NCBI GenBank assembly: GCA_902806595.1
Contig: CADCXC010000005.1
Location: forward strand, 186,001-250,000
Direction of reading: 5' to 3'
Source: Pyrenopolyporus hunteri
Taxonomy: Eukaryota; Ascomycota; Sordariomycetes; Xylariales; Hypoxylaceae
DNA length: 64,000 nt
In this document: piece after piece, positions 12,300-23,960 of the stretch
Position numbering within the stretch: position 1 is the stretch's first letter
How the letters are laid out: each line of letters begins with the position of its first letter
Notes under the pieces: model-generated
The model's input: the letters and a program-made list of their open reading frames with translations, nothing else
Database searches by the model: none
Told to the model about the DNA's origin: nothing
Program-made: the position numbers and the translations under genes

Positions 12300-15200
12300 A
12301 TGGCCGAGGCCGCTGTCGGTTTCTTGGGCACGGCTACTGGCCTCGTGTCTCTCGGCATGCAGGTCTATAAGGAACTAAAGGAGTATATCGACGGCTACAA
12401 GACCCGCGATGAGCGCGTTCGCAAGATTCTATCTCGTCTCGAGTTGCTTCGCCAATCCCTTGAATCCCTTGATTCAACCATTCCTTCCTTCAGAGATGAG
12501 CATCGCAAACCAGCCGAGGCTGTGATGTCGTCCTTACAGACAGCTTGGGCCCAACTGCAAGTTCTCGCTGATAAGCTCAAGGAAAACGAGCCGTCAAACC
12601 CGATCGATATGAGGGGTAAGTTGAAGGAGATGAAGAACAAACTTGTGTTTCCGTTTCGCAATTCCGATCTAGAGAAACTGGAGTCCACGCTTGGCAGCAT
12701 TGTGGGTTATCTGTCTATCGCCATGCAAGGCCTCGAGCTGTAAGTATATCTACTGGGAAAACGGAACGCATATACTCCTAAACCATAATAAGGGTCAAGG
12801 TCGTTGGTGGATACGAATAAACTAACGTCTCAAGGGCCGCCTTATCCACGGTCGTCATAGGGACAGCGAATATCGACAATACAATTACGACGATTAGGCC
12901 CCAATTGGATGCAATTAACGCAAACGTACACACGATTCGGGCGGATGTGGCACGCCAGGCAGATGCATATTCAGGCATCAGTACAGAGCTTCAAAGCATT
13001 TGGTGTTCAACATCTCGAATAGAAGACCGTGTTCAAGGTATGGGCCCTAGCATGCAATCTCTCCATTCTGAGATTTTGATGCTACGACAAGCCGTGGAAT
13101 TATTCCAGAACTCTTCATCCAGTAGCAAAACCTTAGGTGATACGTTCGTCGGCAAAATGGTCCAGAAACAGTCATTCCTAAGAGAAACCTGTGACGCAGT
13201 CAACCAGATTACAGCAACTCTACACAACTCTGCCGAGGGCGATCCGCGTGATAATACCCAGCAAGGCTCCTCTGAGGTCACGAAGGAAAGTTGGCGGGCT
13301 TCACGCCTGTGTAGTTGTCGACGCCGTCGCCAAATCACTCGCAAATCATCTCATTGGTTTCTATTCCAGTACTCTGATGAGAAAATTACGGAATCAATAC
13401 ACGAGCCGGGATGCTTTCTATTTCAGCCAATGACCTTGGTGTATAAACGAAAATTTGGCATCCTGATCACTGGCCTGCGTCGATATCTGTCTACTGCGAT
13501 TTTCTTGGGTCTATGCACGACCCATGGCGCCGGAGGGAGCAGTATAAGTTCTACGATTCAGTATTACGCTATGGTCAAAAGTTATACGTCACCCGCTTTC
13601 CGCATCGCGTACGTCTTGGCTCAGGTACTTTATGACAAGCATGACAATCGTACGGGGGCCGAGGCATACGCTAAATCAATAGAACGGTATCCTAGATTAG
13701 AGATATCAGGTCTCTCTTCTTCAAACATTTCGAGTTACCAAGACATCATTCGTATCGGAATATCAAAACTGCGGCAGACGTTCGAAAATGGTCTCTCTCT
13801 ACCAACCGATGTTGATGAAGAAGGGGGGACGATAATGCATCAAGTGGCCCGTTATGTAAGTTATAATAATTATACTTTTTTAAAGTTTACTAAATCTTGA
13901 AGGTACCTTTGTTTGGTATGCACAACGATTTCGAAGACGATATGACTGAATTATATGGTGCATATGACCTCTTCCAAGCGTTGTTGGATTTAGGCGTTCC
14001 TTGTACTACGCCTGCCGAACCAGCTACCTCTAGGTAAGTTCTATCTTCAACTATATTATACGTAAACACATTACTAAGCTCCCTAATAGTATCATCGACC
14101 TACTTTTATCGGAGGATAATTCTGGACTTATTCCAACCAAAAAGGAATTCATATCAAAAGACATAATAATTAATTTGATAATTCGCCAAGCTCCAGAGAT
14201 AACTGGGAAAACGTTCGATATTGTCGAGTTTAGAGACTCCGTAGCTGAGTTAGAACCATTAGCTGGAGGCAAGTATAACTCGCTGGCCTAACGACAGCCC
14301 TTCTAACCTCACCTGATGCTAATCATATCCCGACAGCGTTTGGTCTTGATAGTCCAATCCACATGGCAATATTGCGTCGTAATGAAGACGACTTACGCCG
14401 TATACTTAAAGGTCGACGGACAGATTCATCGATACAGGACGGCGATAGCCCAACACTTGCTCACTTAGCAATCGCTTGGCCAAAGGGCCTTAAGATACTC
14501 CTCAAAGGAATTCCAACGTTAGACATTAATTGCAAATATAAAATGGAATCCCCGCTCGCGTTGGCAATGAGGCAAAGCGCTTCGATATGCATTGGTTACA
14601 GCATAGATCTATGCGAAAACTGCGGGTGCACTGAGCCCATCAAGATGCTGTTAGAAGCCCGCTGCCACCTTCCATATGGCGAAGTCGAAAATCTAAGTTC
14701 AGTCGATATGTCACAGAAAGCCATTATCACCTTCTTCGATCACATCAAAACCTGGCGCGACAAGTTGAAATCATTATTCTTCAACCATTTCCCTGAGATG
14801 AAATTCACTGAGGGATATAACTCGCCGGTGCTCGACTCGAAGGCAGGTGAAGTGGTCGAGAAACTCGAACGGAAAGGCGTTTTCCCTTATCAAGAGTTTA
14901 ACCTTCAACCCGATGACTATCGACTCGGCGGCCCGAGAAGTGCGACTGGGTCTTGCACCGTATACCACAGCATTGAAAATCCCGATTCCGCCTGGACTGC
15001 CCTAAAATTGGGGTTTCAAGACTTCGACACATACTTTGACGGCTGTACTCCGCTGACGAAGCACATGCAAGAGGATCGGTACAATATCTATTATTCTAGG
15101 TGGCTCATTGCACGCGGGGCTACTTTTACCCACCAGATACCGTATCCGTCGGCGCGTAGACGTACAGTTACCATGGACACCGACGTCTTACCAAAGCTCC

Positions 15201-15934
15201 CCGTTTTGCGTATAATATTGACAAAGAACGTCAACGGGATAAGGCTTAACGACGAGATCCCCTGGCCTAATCACCCATTTCCATATTATTATGAGGAATT
15301 GCGGCTCCTAATAAATTCATCCACAAACGACGGATGTATATGCGGTTGTTCGAAATCCCCCAACGGCTGTTACCCTCTTACTATGTTTCTGAACATTTAT
15401 CTCGGACAGGACAACTTTAAATATTTTGAAGATCGCCCAGCCATTATCCTAGGCGACTTACTCGATGACCTAGTCAAAGAGACCGGATCCAATATCCACA
15501 TCGAAGCCATCTTACGAGCGTTTACATTTAACTTCCTTACGTTCAAACACACGCGCTATACCGGCCCCACAGAGCTTCGTGGGCTTAGACACACATGTTG
15601 CGTAACCCTAAGCCTAGATCCTAGTCTGGATGATTTGAAGCGCTACGGGGAAGACCACGTTCTGCTTTGCAAGTTGGACGAATTGGTCGATGACTTCGTG
15701 CAGCAGTTTTCCGTTGGGGCTTACTCTTTTTCGAAATTCCTCAAAGCTTACTGGCTCCCGCGTATGAAAGAGGTCAAAGACGAGCTCGAGCTTGGGAGCT
15801 ACCATTTGACGGAGCAAGAAAGGTGGGCAATCGAGTCCATCGGGGTCAAACTTGAGGATGACTCAGATTCAACGTCGGAATGGTGTAGTGCATCCAGTGG
15901 AAGGAACTCGCCAGAGCCTCAGGATAGTACATAA
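12300..15934 (+). CDS. NLR-like protein: HeLo-like N-terminal domain, Cys-rich middle, degenerate ankyrin region
   Basis: The five exons are 12300-12739, 12835-13855, 13903-14033, 14090-14268 and 14337-15934, giving 1122 residues with every junction in frame. Intron 4 is a GC-AG intron (GGAG|GCAAGT). Residues 1-145 resemble the fungal STAND/HeLo-like N-terminal domain (start MAEAAVGFLGTATGLVSLGM, then amphipathic helices). A coiled-coil-like segment follows. A Cys/Arg patch (CSCRRRR) is followed by HEPGC, a layout I recall from fungal ankyrin proteins. Degenerate ankyrin-like repeats begin in exon 5 (SPIHMAIL, PTLAHLAIA, PLALAM), and a Cys-rich segment includes CICGCSKSPNGC. No NACHT or NB-ARC P-loop is visible, so this is a STAND-like protein without a recognisable nucleotide-binding module. 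Such proteins act in heterokaryon incompatibility or signalling, but the role here is inferred. The gene sits between two GMC oxidoreductase genes. Confidence 0.82.
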
Positions 15935-16774
15935 GGGGGTTTTCATTTCGAGTGGTGCTTGTCATTATAGACCATTAGCATTCGGGCGGGGTGGTGAGGG
16001 CGTTAGTTAGAATAGAAAATGAAGTATGAGACGAGATGTACCCGCATTCTTGGGCGTTATGATTGACGATTCCTAGCTACCATATTAGGTATCCCCTAGG
16101 AGGAATAGGGAAAATCTTGGCCCTCGAGTATCGTTATAGCTATACAGACGATTATTTCCCAGGGAAGGTCTCTTTCTATAAGATTGGCCCAGAAGGCCCT
16201 ACTCTTAGACGACCGAATGTATAAGAAGGTAAGAGGGCAACTTACGCAACTTACGGGAATATCAATGATATCCCTCGCTGCTGTTCCACCTCTTTCAGAT
16301 CCAGGTAGCGGAGACTAACCCTCGGCGTTGCAGCCATGAGTGAGAAGACAAGGAGAAATATACTGAAAATTGGGTCTATTAAGTATAGGTAGGTGGTAGG
16401 TAGTTTACCTAGGTAGGTGATGGAGGTGAGTCTTAGTTTATTATCCGGGTTTAACGACTCTCGTATAACAGTGGATCTAGAATCCACCCGATACTACTTT
16501 ACCAACTCTATTGTGTTAGAATAAGGTGCAGGGTCCGGTGATAGACTGGATTTACTTCTGATCTGGCAAGGTCGGCTAGTGCTTATTTATGGCCGTGTAG
16601 TTGATATACTGCCTTTTCTCGTGTTATATGATCGGAGTACAACCCGAATATATTCATGTATCCTGCCATCGTCTTCAATGAATGGCGCCTTCAAAACGTG
16701 CATAAAGAACTTTGCCATCTCACATTACGTACATACTTAAAGTAACCTGATCCACCGTCCAGCTCAAGGCTAGA
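15935..16774. other. Intergenic
   Basis: No gene is seen. A GTAG/TACC motif cluster lies at 16388-16420. A 5-bp stem with a 7-nt loop at 16469-16487 recalls a tRNA arm, but the rest of a tRNA is absent. Confidence 0.55.
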
Positions 16775-18502
16775 ATGAGATTCTGCCTAGGGATCTCATT
16801 TATTCCCTTCTCCTGCATAGGCGCCGCAATCACTGCATCCGAGACTTATGATGCAGTCGTCGTTGGCGGAGGTCCAGCAGGCTTCGTTCTCGCCTCGCGG
16901 CTCTCCGAGAACCCAAACTTCAAGCTGTTGCTTCTAGAAAATGGGCCGGATACATTCACCAACGAGACAACCACCACCCCACGATACGCTGGTAGGCTAC
17001 AAGGAACTCGGTTCTCCTGGAACTTCACGTCTACGCCGCAAGCCGCTCTCGACGGCGCAGCACCGCCGCTACACCAAGGCAACGGGTTCGGTGGGGGGAC
17101 CGCTATCAATGTTATGGTTTATTGCCGCGGAGCTAGTTCGGTCTTCGACGAGTGGGCGGATCTTTCGGGTTTAAGAAAGCTGCGATGGAAAAGTCTGATC
17201 AATTACTTTAAGAAGAGCACCAATCTGTTTGTGCCCTCAGACCGCGACTATGAGCAGGTAGTTGATGCGACAAAGTTTGGCGGCGACCATGTCCACGTTA
17301 GCTACGAGTCGACCCAACAGCGTGTCCCTATCGACAGCACTTTTGTCAATACGTGGACTACTAACGGCGCACAAGGTGCCGACCTGGCTTCTGGGCAGGG
17401 CATCGGAATGATGATTGGCGGCCCCTATTCTATCAATCCGATCAATGCGACGAGGTCCTACGCTTTGCCTGCGTATGGCTTTCAGTTAGCCGGGCGGCCG
17501 AACGTCAAGATTATGCATGGTCGCCGAGTCACTAAAATAAAATTTGAAGGGACCAGGGCCGTTGGTGTAGACTACGTCGATCTCTCGGATAATTCGACTT
17601 ATACTGTGAGAGCGAGGGAGACGATCGTCAGCGCAGGTGCTATCAACTCCCCACGCCTGCTTCTCCTCTCAGGCGTCGGCCCAAGAACGCACCTCGAAGA
17701 GCTCAGGATTCCCGTTGTGCTAGACAGTCCTAACGTTGGGATGAATTTCCTCGACCACCATTACGTCGTCATGATGTTCAATGCTACGCCCAATATTGTC
17801 ACAAATAAACAGCTAGAGGATCCGGTGTCATTAGCTTCCTTTCTAGCGGAGTACAAGGAGAATGCAACAGGCCCCCTGTCATCCCCTGGCGTCTCTTCGT
17901 TCTTCACAGAGAGAATATCAGACGAGGTACTCGACAGCCTCGGCGTCGACGTCAGCTTTCCCAAAAGCTTGCCCAAAGACCGACCCCACTTACTATACCA
18001 GTATGCTTCGGCTGCGATGCTCCCGGCTCCCGATAACGCCAACACGGTATCCGTCTTCTCGGCGCTCGTGCAGCCCGAAGCATCGGGATCCGTGAAGCTC
18101 AGGAGCTCGGACTGGTGGGACGAGCCGCTGCTTGATACCAACTACTTCGGCTCCGAGTCCGACATGGCCATCGCTCTCTACGGGTATAAGCGCTTGTTAA
18201 CTATGATGCGCTCGGATACCATGCGGCCAGTAGTCACAAACGAGACATATCCCGGGTCAAACGTCACCGCTGACGCGGATCTTAAAGCCGCACTGGTGAA
18301 GGCTGCCCGTTCGTTCCATCATCCTGTGGGTACGTGTTCGCTGGGGACCGTTCTGGACAGCAGTTTCAGGGTGAAAGGAACGCAGAATCTGAGAGTCGTC
18401 GATTCGAGTGCGATTCCGCGGCTACCAACTTGTCATCTACAAGCTTCCGTGTATGCAGTTGCTGAACTAGCAGCTACGATACTTAAAGATGAGCTGTATT
18501 GA
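16775..18502 (+). CDS. Secreted GMC family FAD oxidoreductase
   Basis: This single-exon gene of 575 residues encodes an FAD-dependent GMC oxidoreductase. The start at 16775 gives an N-terminal hydrophobic leader (MRFCLGISFIPFSCIGAA), suggesting secretion. Then come the FAD-binding GGGPAG motif, the GMC signature region with GNGFGGGTAINVM, and SAGAINSPRLLLLSGVGP (GMC signature 2). The C-terminal catalytic His is in FHHPVGTCS and the second His in PTCHLQASVYAVAE. Several N-glycosylation sequons (NFT, NAT, NVT) fit an extracellular protein. It differs from the upstream GMC gene, which is more glucose-oxidase-like and has three introns; this one looks closer to aryl-alcohol dehydrogenase or oxidase relatives. 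The substrate is unknown. The two GMC genes share orientation and flank the NLR-like gene. Confidence 0.93.
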   Translation: MRFCLGISFIPFSCIGAAITASETYDAVVVGGGPAGFVLASRLSENPNFKLLLLENGPDTFTNETTTTPRYAGRLQGTRFSWNFTSTPQAALDGAAPPLHQGNGFGGGTAINVMVYCRGASSVFDEWADLSGLRKLRWKSLINYFKKSTNLFVPSDRDYEQVVDATKFGGDHVHVSYESTQQRVPIDSTFVNTWTTNGAQGADLASGQGIGMMIGGPYSINPINATRSYALPAYGFQLAGRPNVKIMHGRRVTKIKFEGTRAVGVDYVDLSDNSTYTVRARETIVSAGAINSPRLLLLSGVGPRTHLEELRIPVVLDSPNVGMNFLDHHYVVMMFNATPNIVTNKQLEDPVSLASFLAEYKENATGPLSSPGVSSFFTERISDEVLDSLGVDVSFPKSLPKDRPHLLYQYASAAMLPAPDNANTVSVFSALVQPEASGSVKLRSSDWWDEPLLDTNYFGSESDMAIALYGYKRLLTMMRSDTMRPVVTNETYPGSNVTADADLKAALVKAARSFHHPVGTCSLGTVLDSSFRVKGTQNLRVVDSSAIPRLPTCHLQASVYAVAELAATILKDELY

Positions 18503-19701
18503 AGGCGAATAGTCGCGTTATCGTATGAAAAGGAGCTTACCGGATATCCGGATACCGCAATATCTATCATAGTAATCTAGAAAGCTCTCGTCGTACCTAG
18601 GTAGGTATGGAATCAAATCAGGTAGATTCAAAAATTTACAGTGACATGAAATCATAAGTGGGACTGCAAAAGGGGGCTATTGTAACTGAAAGGGGATATG
18701 GGCGCTTATACGTAAGTACCGAGCCGACGAGACGGAACGATAGGTTACCTAGGGAAGGGATTGTTCTGGACTCTGGTCCTAATATCCGCAAGGATGTAGC
18801 TACCCTGAGTCAATCCACCGTCTTACCGGTGAGCACCATTGACATGTAAGGCGTTATCGAAAAGCACGTCACCTCAACTCTAGTCGCCCTATACTAAGTA
18901 AGTTGGGCGTCTACCTACTAAGCCATGGCTTTATAAAGCTTCCGTCAATAGGGGCGCATGTATCAGCTACCTACCCGACATCGTATATACCTAGGTACCT
19001 AATGTTACTGAAGATGGGAAAATTCTATCCCCTGAGCCCCTTTAACCAAAGATTTCTATACAAATTAAACCTCCAGTTATTCAAGTTCACTAGAAGGCCC
19101 TTTCCTTTTCGAACCGTATGCCTACGCTTCTCCTAGTTCTCATTCATTACTTTCCTCCTAGAAATCGTGTTTCTTGAGACTGAGACTCGCCGCACAACAA
19201 TCCCTTTTTACCGGCTTGGTATCATTAAAAGTCTGCACAGAGGAAGCGCGGACCTAAGAACAGACCTCTTATTTTAGTTATACGCCATAGGTAGGTGCTC
19301 ACGCACAGTCTATCAGTTTTGGCGGCCCATGCCTCGACTCAATCCGACTCACCATCTCTAGCTGTTCTACTCTGCTATTGAATAAGGTATTTATACTTTT
19401 CGAATGGATTCACCCTCGACCCCCGAAATCCCATCATTCCACCAGCTTAAGAGGGTCCTGGCCTACATCGCCCGGTGGCACATTGTTCTTCCTTGCCTTC
19501 TTTTCCCAATGCCAACATAATCGGGTAACTCCCACTCATGTCTCGACTTAATTAAGGGAAACCACCTCTTCGTAGTTCTATCCACTTTTCTTTTCACTCT
19601 TCCGCTTAGATCCCACAAATCCTCTCTCGACTTTACACGTCGGTATCAGCAACGTCTATCCATTCATCCACTAACCAAAAGCACCCATATAATCCGATAC
19701 A
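18503..19701. other. Intergenic; CT-rich leader region in the right part
   Basis: TAGGTACC-type motifs occur at 18594-18608 and 18985-19002. From about 19400 to 19690 the plus strand is pyrimidine-rich, as in fungal 5' leaders. No gene is recognised. Confidence 0.5.
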
Positions 19702-20307
19702 ATGAGCGCCGTGGGCTCTGTCTTCGCTCGTGCCGGACGAGGACGCGGTCTAAGGCTCACCGCCACTGCCCTGGTTAGTCCATATTCGTATACATGTCCT
19801 CTCCTCTGCGATTCTCATCGGCACTAAACTATGCCCCAGCCTCTCCAGGCCTCTCAACGCAGACTCACTTCATGGATCGCCTGGGAGCAGCCTAACCCCG
19901 ATCTCTACAAGTCACCTTCCCACGCGTCTTTAAGCAGCGAGACCCAGAAGGGAGCCATTAAGTCCCATGACACACGCAGTGTTGGCGAGGCCGCCACCGC
20001 GCCAGTCACTGCTGCCGTTGGGAAGGCTAGTCAGGAAGTATCCACGTCGGGGAGGACAACCCCTTCATCGGTCCAGGCATGTGCCAGCCCCGTGCCCCAT
20101 CCCCAGGCCCGCCCCATTCAGATCCGAGTAGAGAGCGCGTCACCACCGCCAACCACTCTCCTATGCATCCCGGGCGTCCCGTCTACCTGGCCTGACGAGA
20201 CGCCAACTCACCCAGACCAGAAGCGAGTCCGGAGGCTAGGCGCCGCCCACGCGAACGAAGGACCGCGATGGGAAGGATCTCCTCGGTCCCAAGACCGGAC
20301 TGTTTGA
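19702..20307 (+). CDS. Small uncharacterised protein, possibly mitochondrial
   Basis: I do not recognise this protein. The model has exon 1 at 19702-19773 and exon 2 at 19849-20307, joined across a 75-nt intron (GTTAGT donor, CTAAAC branch-like site, CTCCAG acceptor), both in phase 0. It encodes 176 residues. The N-terminus (MSAVGSVFARAGRGRGLRL) is Arg/Ala/Gly-rich without acidic residues, which suits a mitochondrial presequence. The rest is Ser/Thr/Pro-rich and low complexity, apart from a short SWIAWEQPNPDLYKSP segment that looks conserved. A CT-rich leader precedes the ATG. The start context and splice sites are reasonable, but there is no domain evidence, so the 3' part of the model in particular may be wrong. 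Confidence 0.45.
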
Positions 20308-21359
20308 ATCGACTCAATGCCGCCGAGAAGGGAGGCCAGTCCCCCGCCGCAGTACCGGGCGGCGTTGTATTCGGATTCCGGACCGTGAAGAAAGACCCCC
20401 AAGAGAAGAGGTCGGTTTGGGCCTTGGTGTAAGCGACAAGAGTATGGATGCAAGGCTTGTCTAGGTACCTAGATAAGTACCTGTTATTAGCTTTCACGGT
20501 GGTGTTAGTTGGTAGGCCTGGAAAGGAGGTACATGGTTTCTAACACCCGAATGAAACTTCGCCTCGGCATCTCGTTGCGGTTGGCTACATGGATTTCCTT
20601 TCTTTGACGTGATATTCATCCGGTGGTTTGGTCTAGGACAAACGCGATCCCGGTTGTGGAGCGCTGTACCTACTCTAGTACCTAATCTTAGCATGGAAGA
20701 AAGTTGCAGTGCGTAAAGAGTTCCTACTTGTCAAGAAGAATAAAATGAATCTCACATTCCCCTGAGGAAGCGCGAAGGTGAAGCTGCATGACTCGAATAT
20801 ACCTACTTCCATCTCATACCTTGAACCAACTTTATCATCTGCCTTGCAGGTACCCGTTTACCAAGGTGACTAACCCTCTAGAACACCCTAGTATTTAATT
20901 AATTCCCACGTCCCAGTCTATAAGCTTCTCGGTTCTACAGGATTTAATCCTCGCTAGGCAGGAGGGTAGGTAGATACTCAACAGTTGAAGCACATCAGGA
21001 CACTAACCACGCCGTAGGACCACACAATAATAAGGCCTCTATTTAATAAAACGCCTAAACCGCCGCAATGCAAACGCACCGATATTCGTACAGTGGAACC
21101 GTAACAAGAAGAGGGAGTCTTCGTAAGAGAAAAAAAAAGGCATGATGGTAAAGCCCCTCCCAGACGATGGCTAATACAACTCTAGACCCTAAACTCTAGA
21201 AGAATGTCAACCACGGCAAGTAAGTCACGAAGACCAGATAAATCGCCTACCCTAAGAAGTACTTATGTGCGAGGCGCCTAGGGAAAATGAGGCTAGACCG
21301 GCCTAGCAAAGACCGTCCGCGACGTCTTAAGATACGAAAAAGATGAGACGGCCACGCGA
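20308..21359. other. Intergenic
   Basis: TAGGTACC motifs lie near 20461-20480. No gene is supported; short frames on both strands overlap one another. It contains the 3' end of the hydrolase-phosphatase gene on the minus strand. Confidence 0.5.
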
Positions 21360-23589
21360 TCACCCGCCCGCGCGGGGTGTGTACCGGACGAACAAGCGAT
21401 CCAAGAAATGTGAATGCCGGATACCGTTCGGGCGTGCGGTAGCGAACTCGTCGATAGCCTCCTGGACGGAGTAGCCGCAGCGCTCGACGAGGTAGCACAC
21501 GACGAAGTAGCCGGTGCGGTTAAAGCCGTAATGGCAGTGAACGCCGATGACGTGGTCGGGGCTCCAGGTGGCGGGATCGGCGGCGGCTCGGGCATCCTGG
21601 TCCGCGCGGATGCGGTCCACGAGTCGCACGAACCCGGCTACCTCGGCATCCGTCGGCGGGATCTTGGATACCGTCGGGAATTTGTGGTATTTGATGCCCT
21701 CACCGAAGCTCTTGGGGTCGTATACCGGATCCGCGTGGCTGATGTCGATGATGTCTTTAATAATGTGGCCCCTGGTGGACACGGGTTAGCAGATTTTTCT
21801 TAATATACCTACCCTTACAAGCTTAGAGAGATGGAGTAGCAGTTACCATTTAGCTGTGAAGACTTTAGGGGAATGCTCCTCGTCAACCTCGCGGAGAGTC
21901 TTCATCGCTCGGAACACGCCACCGATGGGTTCGGAAACAGGCTGTACGCTTTTCCACTTTGCAAGGTTCTTGACGTCCCACTTACCGTCGCGAGAGAGAT
22001 GCTGTAGTTGCCAACCGCTAATGATCCGAGAAGTTAAGCAAGCGTGAAACTTTTAAGCCAATGGGGGGAACACCTTACAGAGAAAACCGGCCGGTGATGT
22101 GCTCATTCATGAAGTCGCCTATCAGTCCCGCCAGAGTCCGGACCGTGGTCGGCATGTAAAGCATGGCGTGTCCAGCTGGTAATAACACGGTTTTGACGAC
22201 TTTGGCCGGGTGACGCGGCTGTGGAGGGATCCCACCAATTGATTCCTGATCCCGTGGCGTGGTTGGGTCCTCATAACGATCCTCCACATTCGAAGTCGGC
22301 TGTTGCTTTCGCGCGAAATCTTCGTCAGTAATATCTTCGATAGATTCCGGCATGTGTGCCCGTAATTCCCCTGATGTATTCACCGGAGCGGCGGCGTCCA
22401 CGATCGCGCTGGCTTCGGTGGCGTTAGATGGCTCGGCAGGGGAACCACCGCCGGAGCGGGCTCGCGAAGGTACGGAATAGGTTTTACTAGGAGTGGCTGC
22501 CCCGGACGCGGCAGCCGATTGAGACGTTGACTCGAGAATACTACGAATCTTCTCTATTTCTATTGGTGGTGTGACAGTATCGTGTTCACCGCCGATGAGA
22601 TAGACGGGCACGTCGAGGCCGGCCCAAGTAGGCTGCCCAAACAGTCCTCCAATCGGTTTACCGTCAGCAGAATAAGTTGGTAGCGCCCCCCATGCCATTC
22701 TACGAAATACCGGTGTCCGGCTCTGGCTATTAAATTTGTCTTGAAGCTGTCGGGCTTCGAGATCCGCCCCCGGACCAACAAAGCGCTTCACGCTGGCGCT
22801 CTCAGGGCCACCCCACCTATCCCAAGCCCGCCAAAGGTTGAAAATGAAATCAGGCAGGTAGAGAAGCAAGCGAATATTACGGACTGTCCGTGGTGGCGAC
22901 GGCCCGGATACGGGGCAGATTGCGATTAGTCCCATCACGTGTGAAGGAGGCCTTAGATAGTACGCCGACCGCTTGTTAGCAATGCGAGCCGCAATCGCGG
23001 TCCCCATACTGTGGGCCACCAAGACAAGCCCTTGGTCTTTCTCCCGATAACCGTCGATGACGGTCTCGAGTAAATCGGTCAGGGCATCGGTGGTGTACGC
23101 GTCCCACGAAGTGGGGGCAAACTGGGAGAGGCCACAACCAGGAAAGTCGATGGCTAGACAAGAAGCAGAATTAACAAGACTGGTGAGGAGAGGATTGAAT
23201 TGGGCAACAGAACCGCCCAGGCCGTGGATGAATACCACCAGAGGCAGTGGGGCGGGATCTTGAGGGAGCTCATCCGCTTTAGGATGACGGCGATAGAAGA
23301 CGCGGATGCCAGGATAAGTGATGCCGCTCCGAGCAGCGGTGCAGGGCACTATCTCGGAGTGCTTCCGGAGTAGTGGGGGATCGGTGGCGTCCGCATCTTT
23401 CGACTCGGGCCCGTTGGTTCGGGTCTTGGCCATTCGTCGGTGCAGATACCATATACTAACCTCAAACGCAACGATGAGGAAGACGATCTGTCTGGCCCTG
23501 GGCGAACCGGCGGCTACAAAGGGAGAAAACATTGTGAATATCCAAGTTCTGTTTGAAAGAAACGAGATTTTGCACGAAATAGACGTCAT
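21360..23589 (-). CDS. Fused alpha/beta hydrolase and capping-enzyme-type cysteine phosphatase
   Basis: The three minus-strand exons are 23589-22079, 22017-21847 and 21771-21360 (introns 61 and 75 nt), giving 697 residues. Residues about 30-50 form a membrane-anchor-like helix. Residues about 115-500 are an alpha/beta hydrolase with HG at 122-123 (FIHGLGGS), nucleophile Ser194 in AHSMGT, Asp337 in GGEHD and His474 in PAGHAM, so the triad is complete. An acidic, Ser-rich insert (about 350-460) sits before the His. The C-terminal domain (about 560-697) is a dual-specificity/tyrosine phosphatase with the P-loop HCHYGFNRTG (Cys640, Arg646). The HCxxGxNRTG form and the later ARPNGI segment match the metazoan mRNA capping-enzyme RNA 5'-triphosphatase subfamily rather than classic DSPs. 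The two domains read continuously through exon 2, so the fusion is not an artefact of adjacent ORFs. A start at 23532 (MFSPFV) is the alternative. Substrates are unknown. Confidence 0.85.
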
Positions 23590-23920
23590 TCGTTAAGAAG
23601 ACGTGGTGTATCTTGGGGTGGTAGTGGTAGTGGCGGTGGGTGGCGGGACTTGATTGAGTCAAGGTGATCCGATTCCCGTCGCGCACCACCCGAGGACGGG
23701 ATGTAGATAAGACATATGGACTTTGATGAGTATATGCCACTTACCACCTAGGGACGCCGATTGTAGTAGGAGTGACGAGGGAGAAGGAGAAGGAGAATGC
23801 AATCGAACCTTTGAGAAATCACGACGTGAAGTACGTTTGGTAACTAGGTTGGGACGAATTCCCAGATGAGTCGATGGGAGTGCCTTAGGACGTTATGTAG
23901 GTTGCGTAGGTAGGTGTAGA

Positions 23921-23960
23921 TGCGTGGATGCGTGGATGCGTGGATGCGTAGATGCGTATG
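23921..23960. repeat. TGCGTGGA minisatellite, about five copies
   Basis: Five consecutive eight-base units occur: three perfect TGCGTGGA, then TGCGTAGA and TGCGTATG. Confidence 0.9.

Noticed and set aside
16460..16520. tRNA-like stem-loop (GTGGA/TCCAC arm with a seven-base loop)
   Set aside because: No recognisable A box or B box and no T-arm consensus in either orientation; the loop does not give a credible anticodon context.
4422..18502. Secondary-metabolite gene cluster
   Set aside because: No polyketide synthase, NRPS, terpene cyclase, P450 or cluster regulator is present; two GMC enzymes and a transporter are not sufficient.
22075..22077. Stop codon ending the hydrolase as a separate 504-codon gene
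   Set aside because: The TAA lies inside a GTAAGG donor; splicing gives a conserved in-frame linker into the phosphatase domain.
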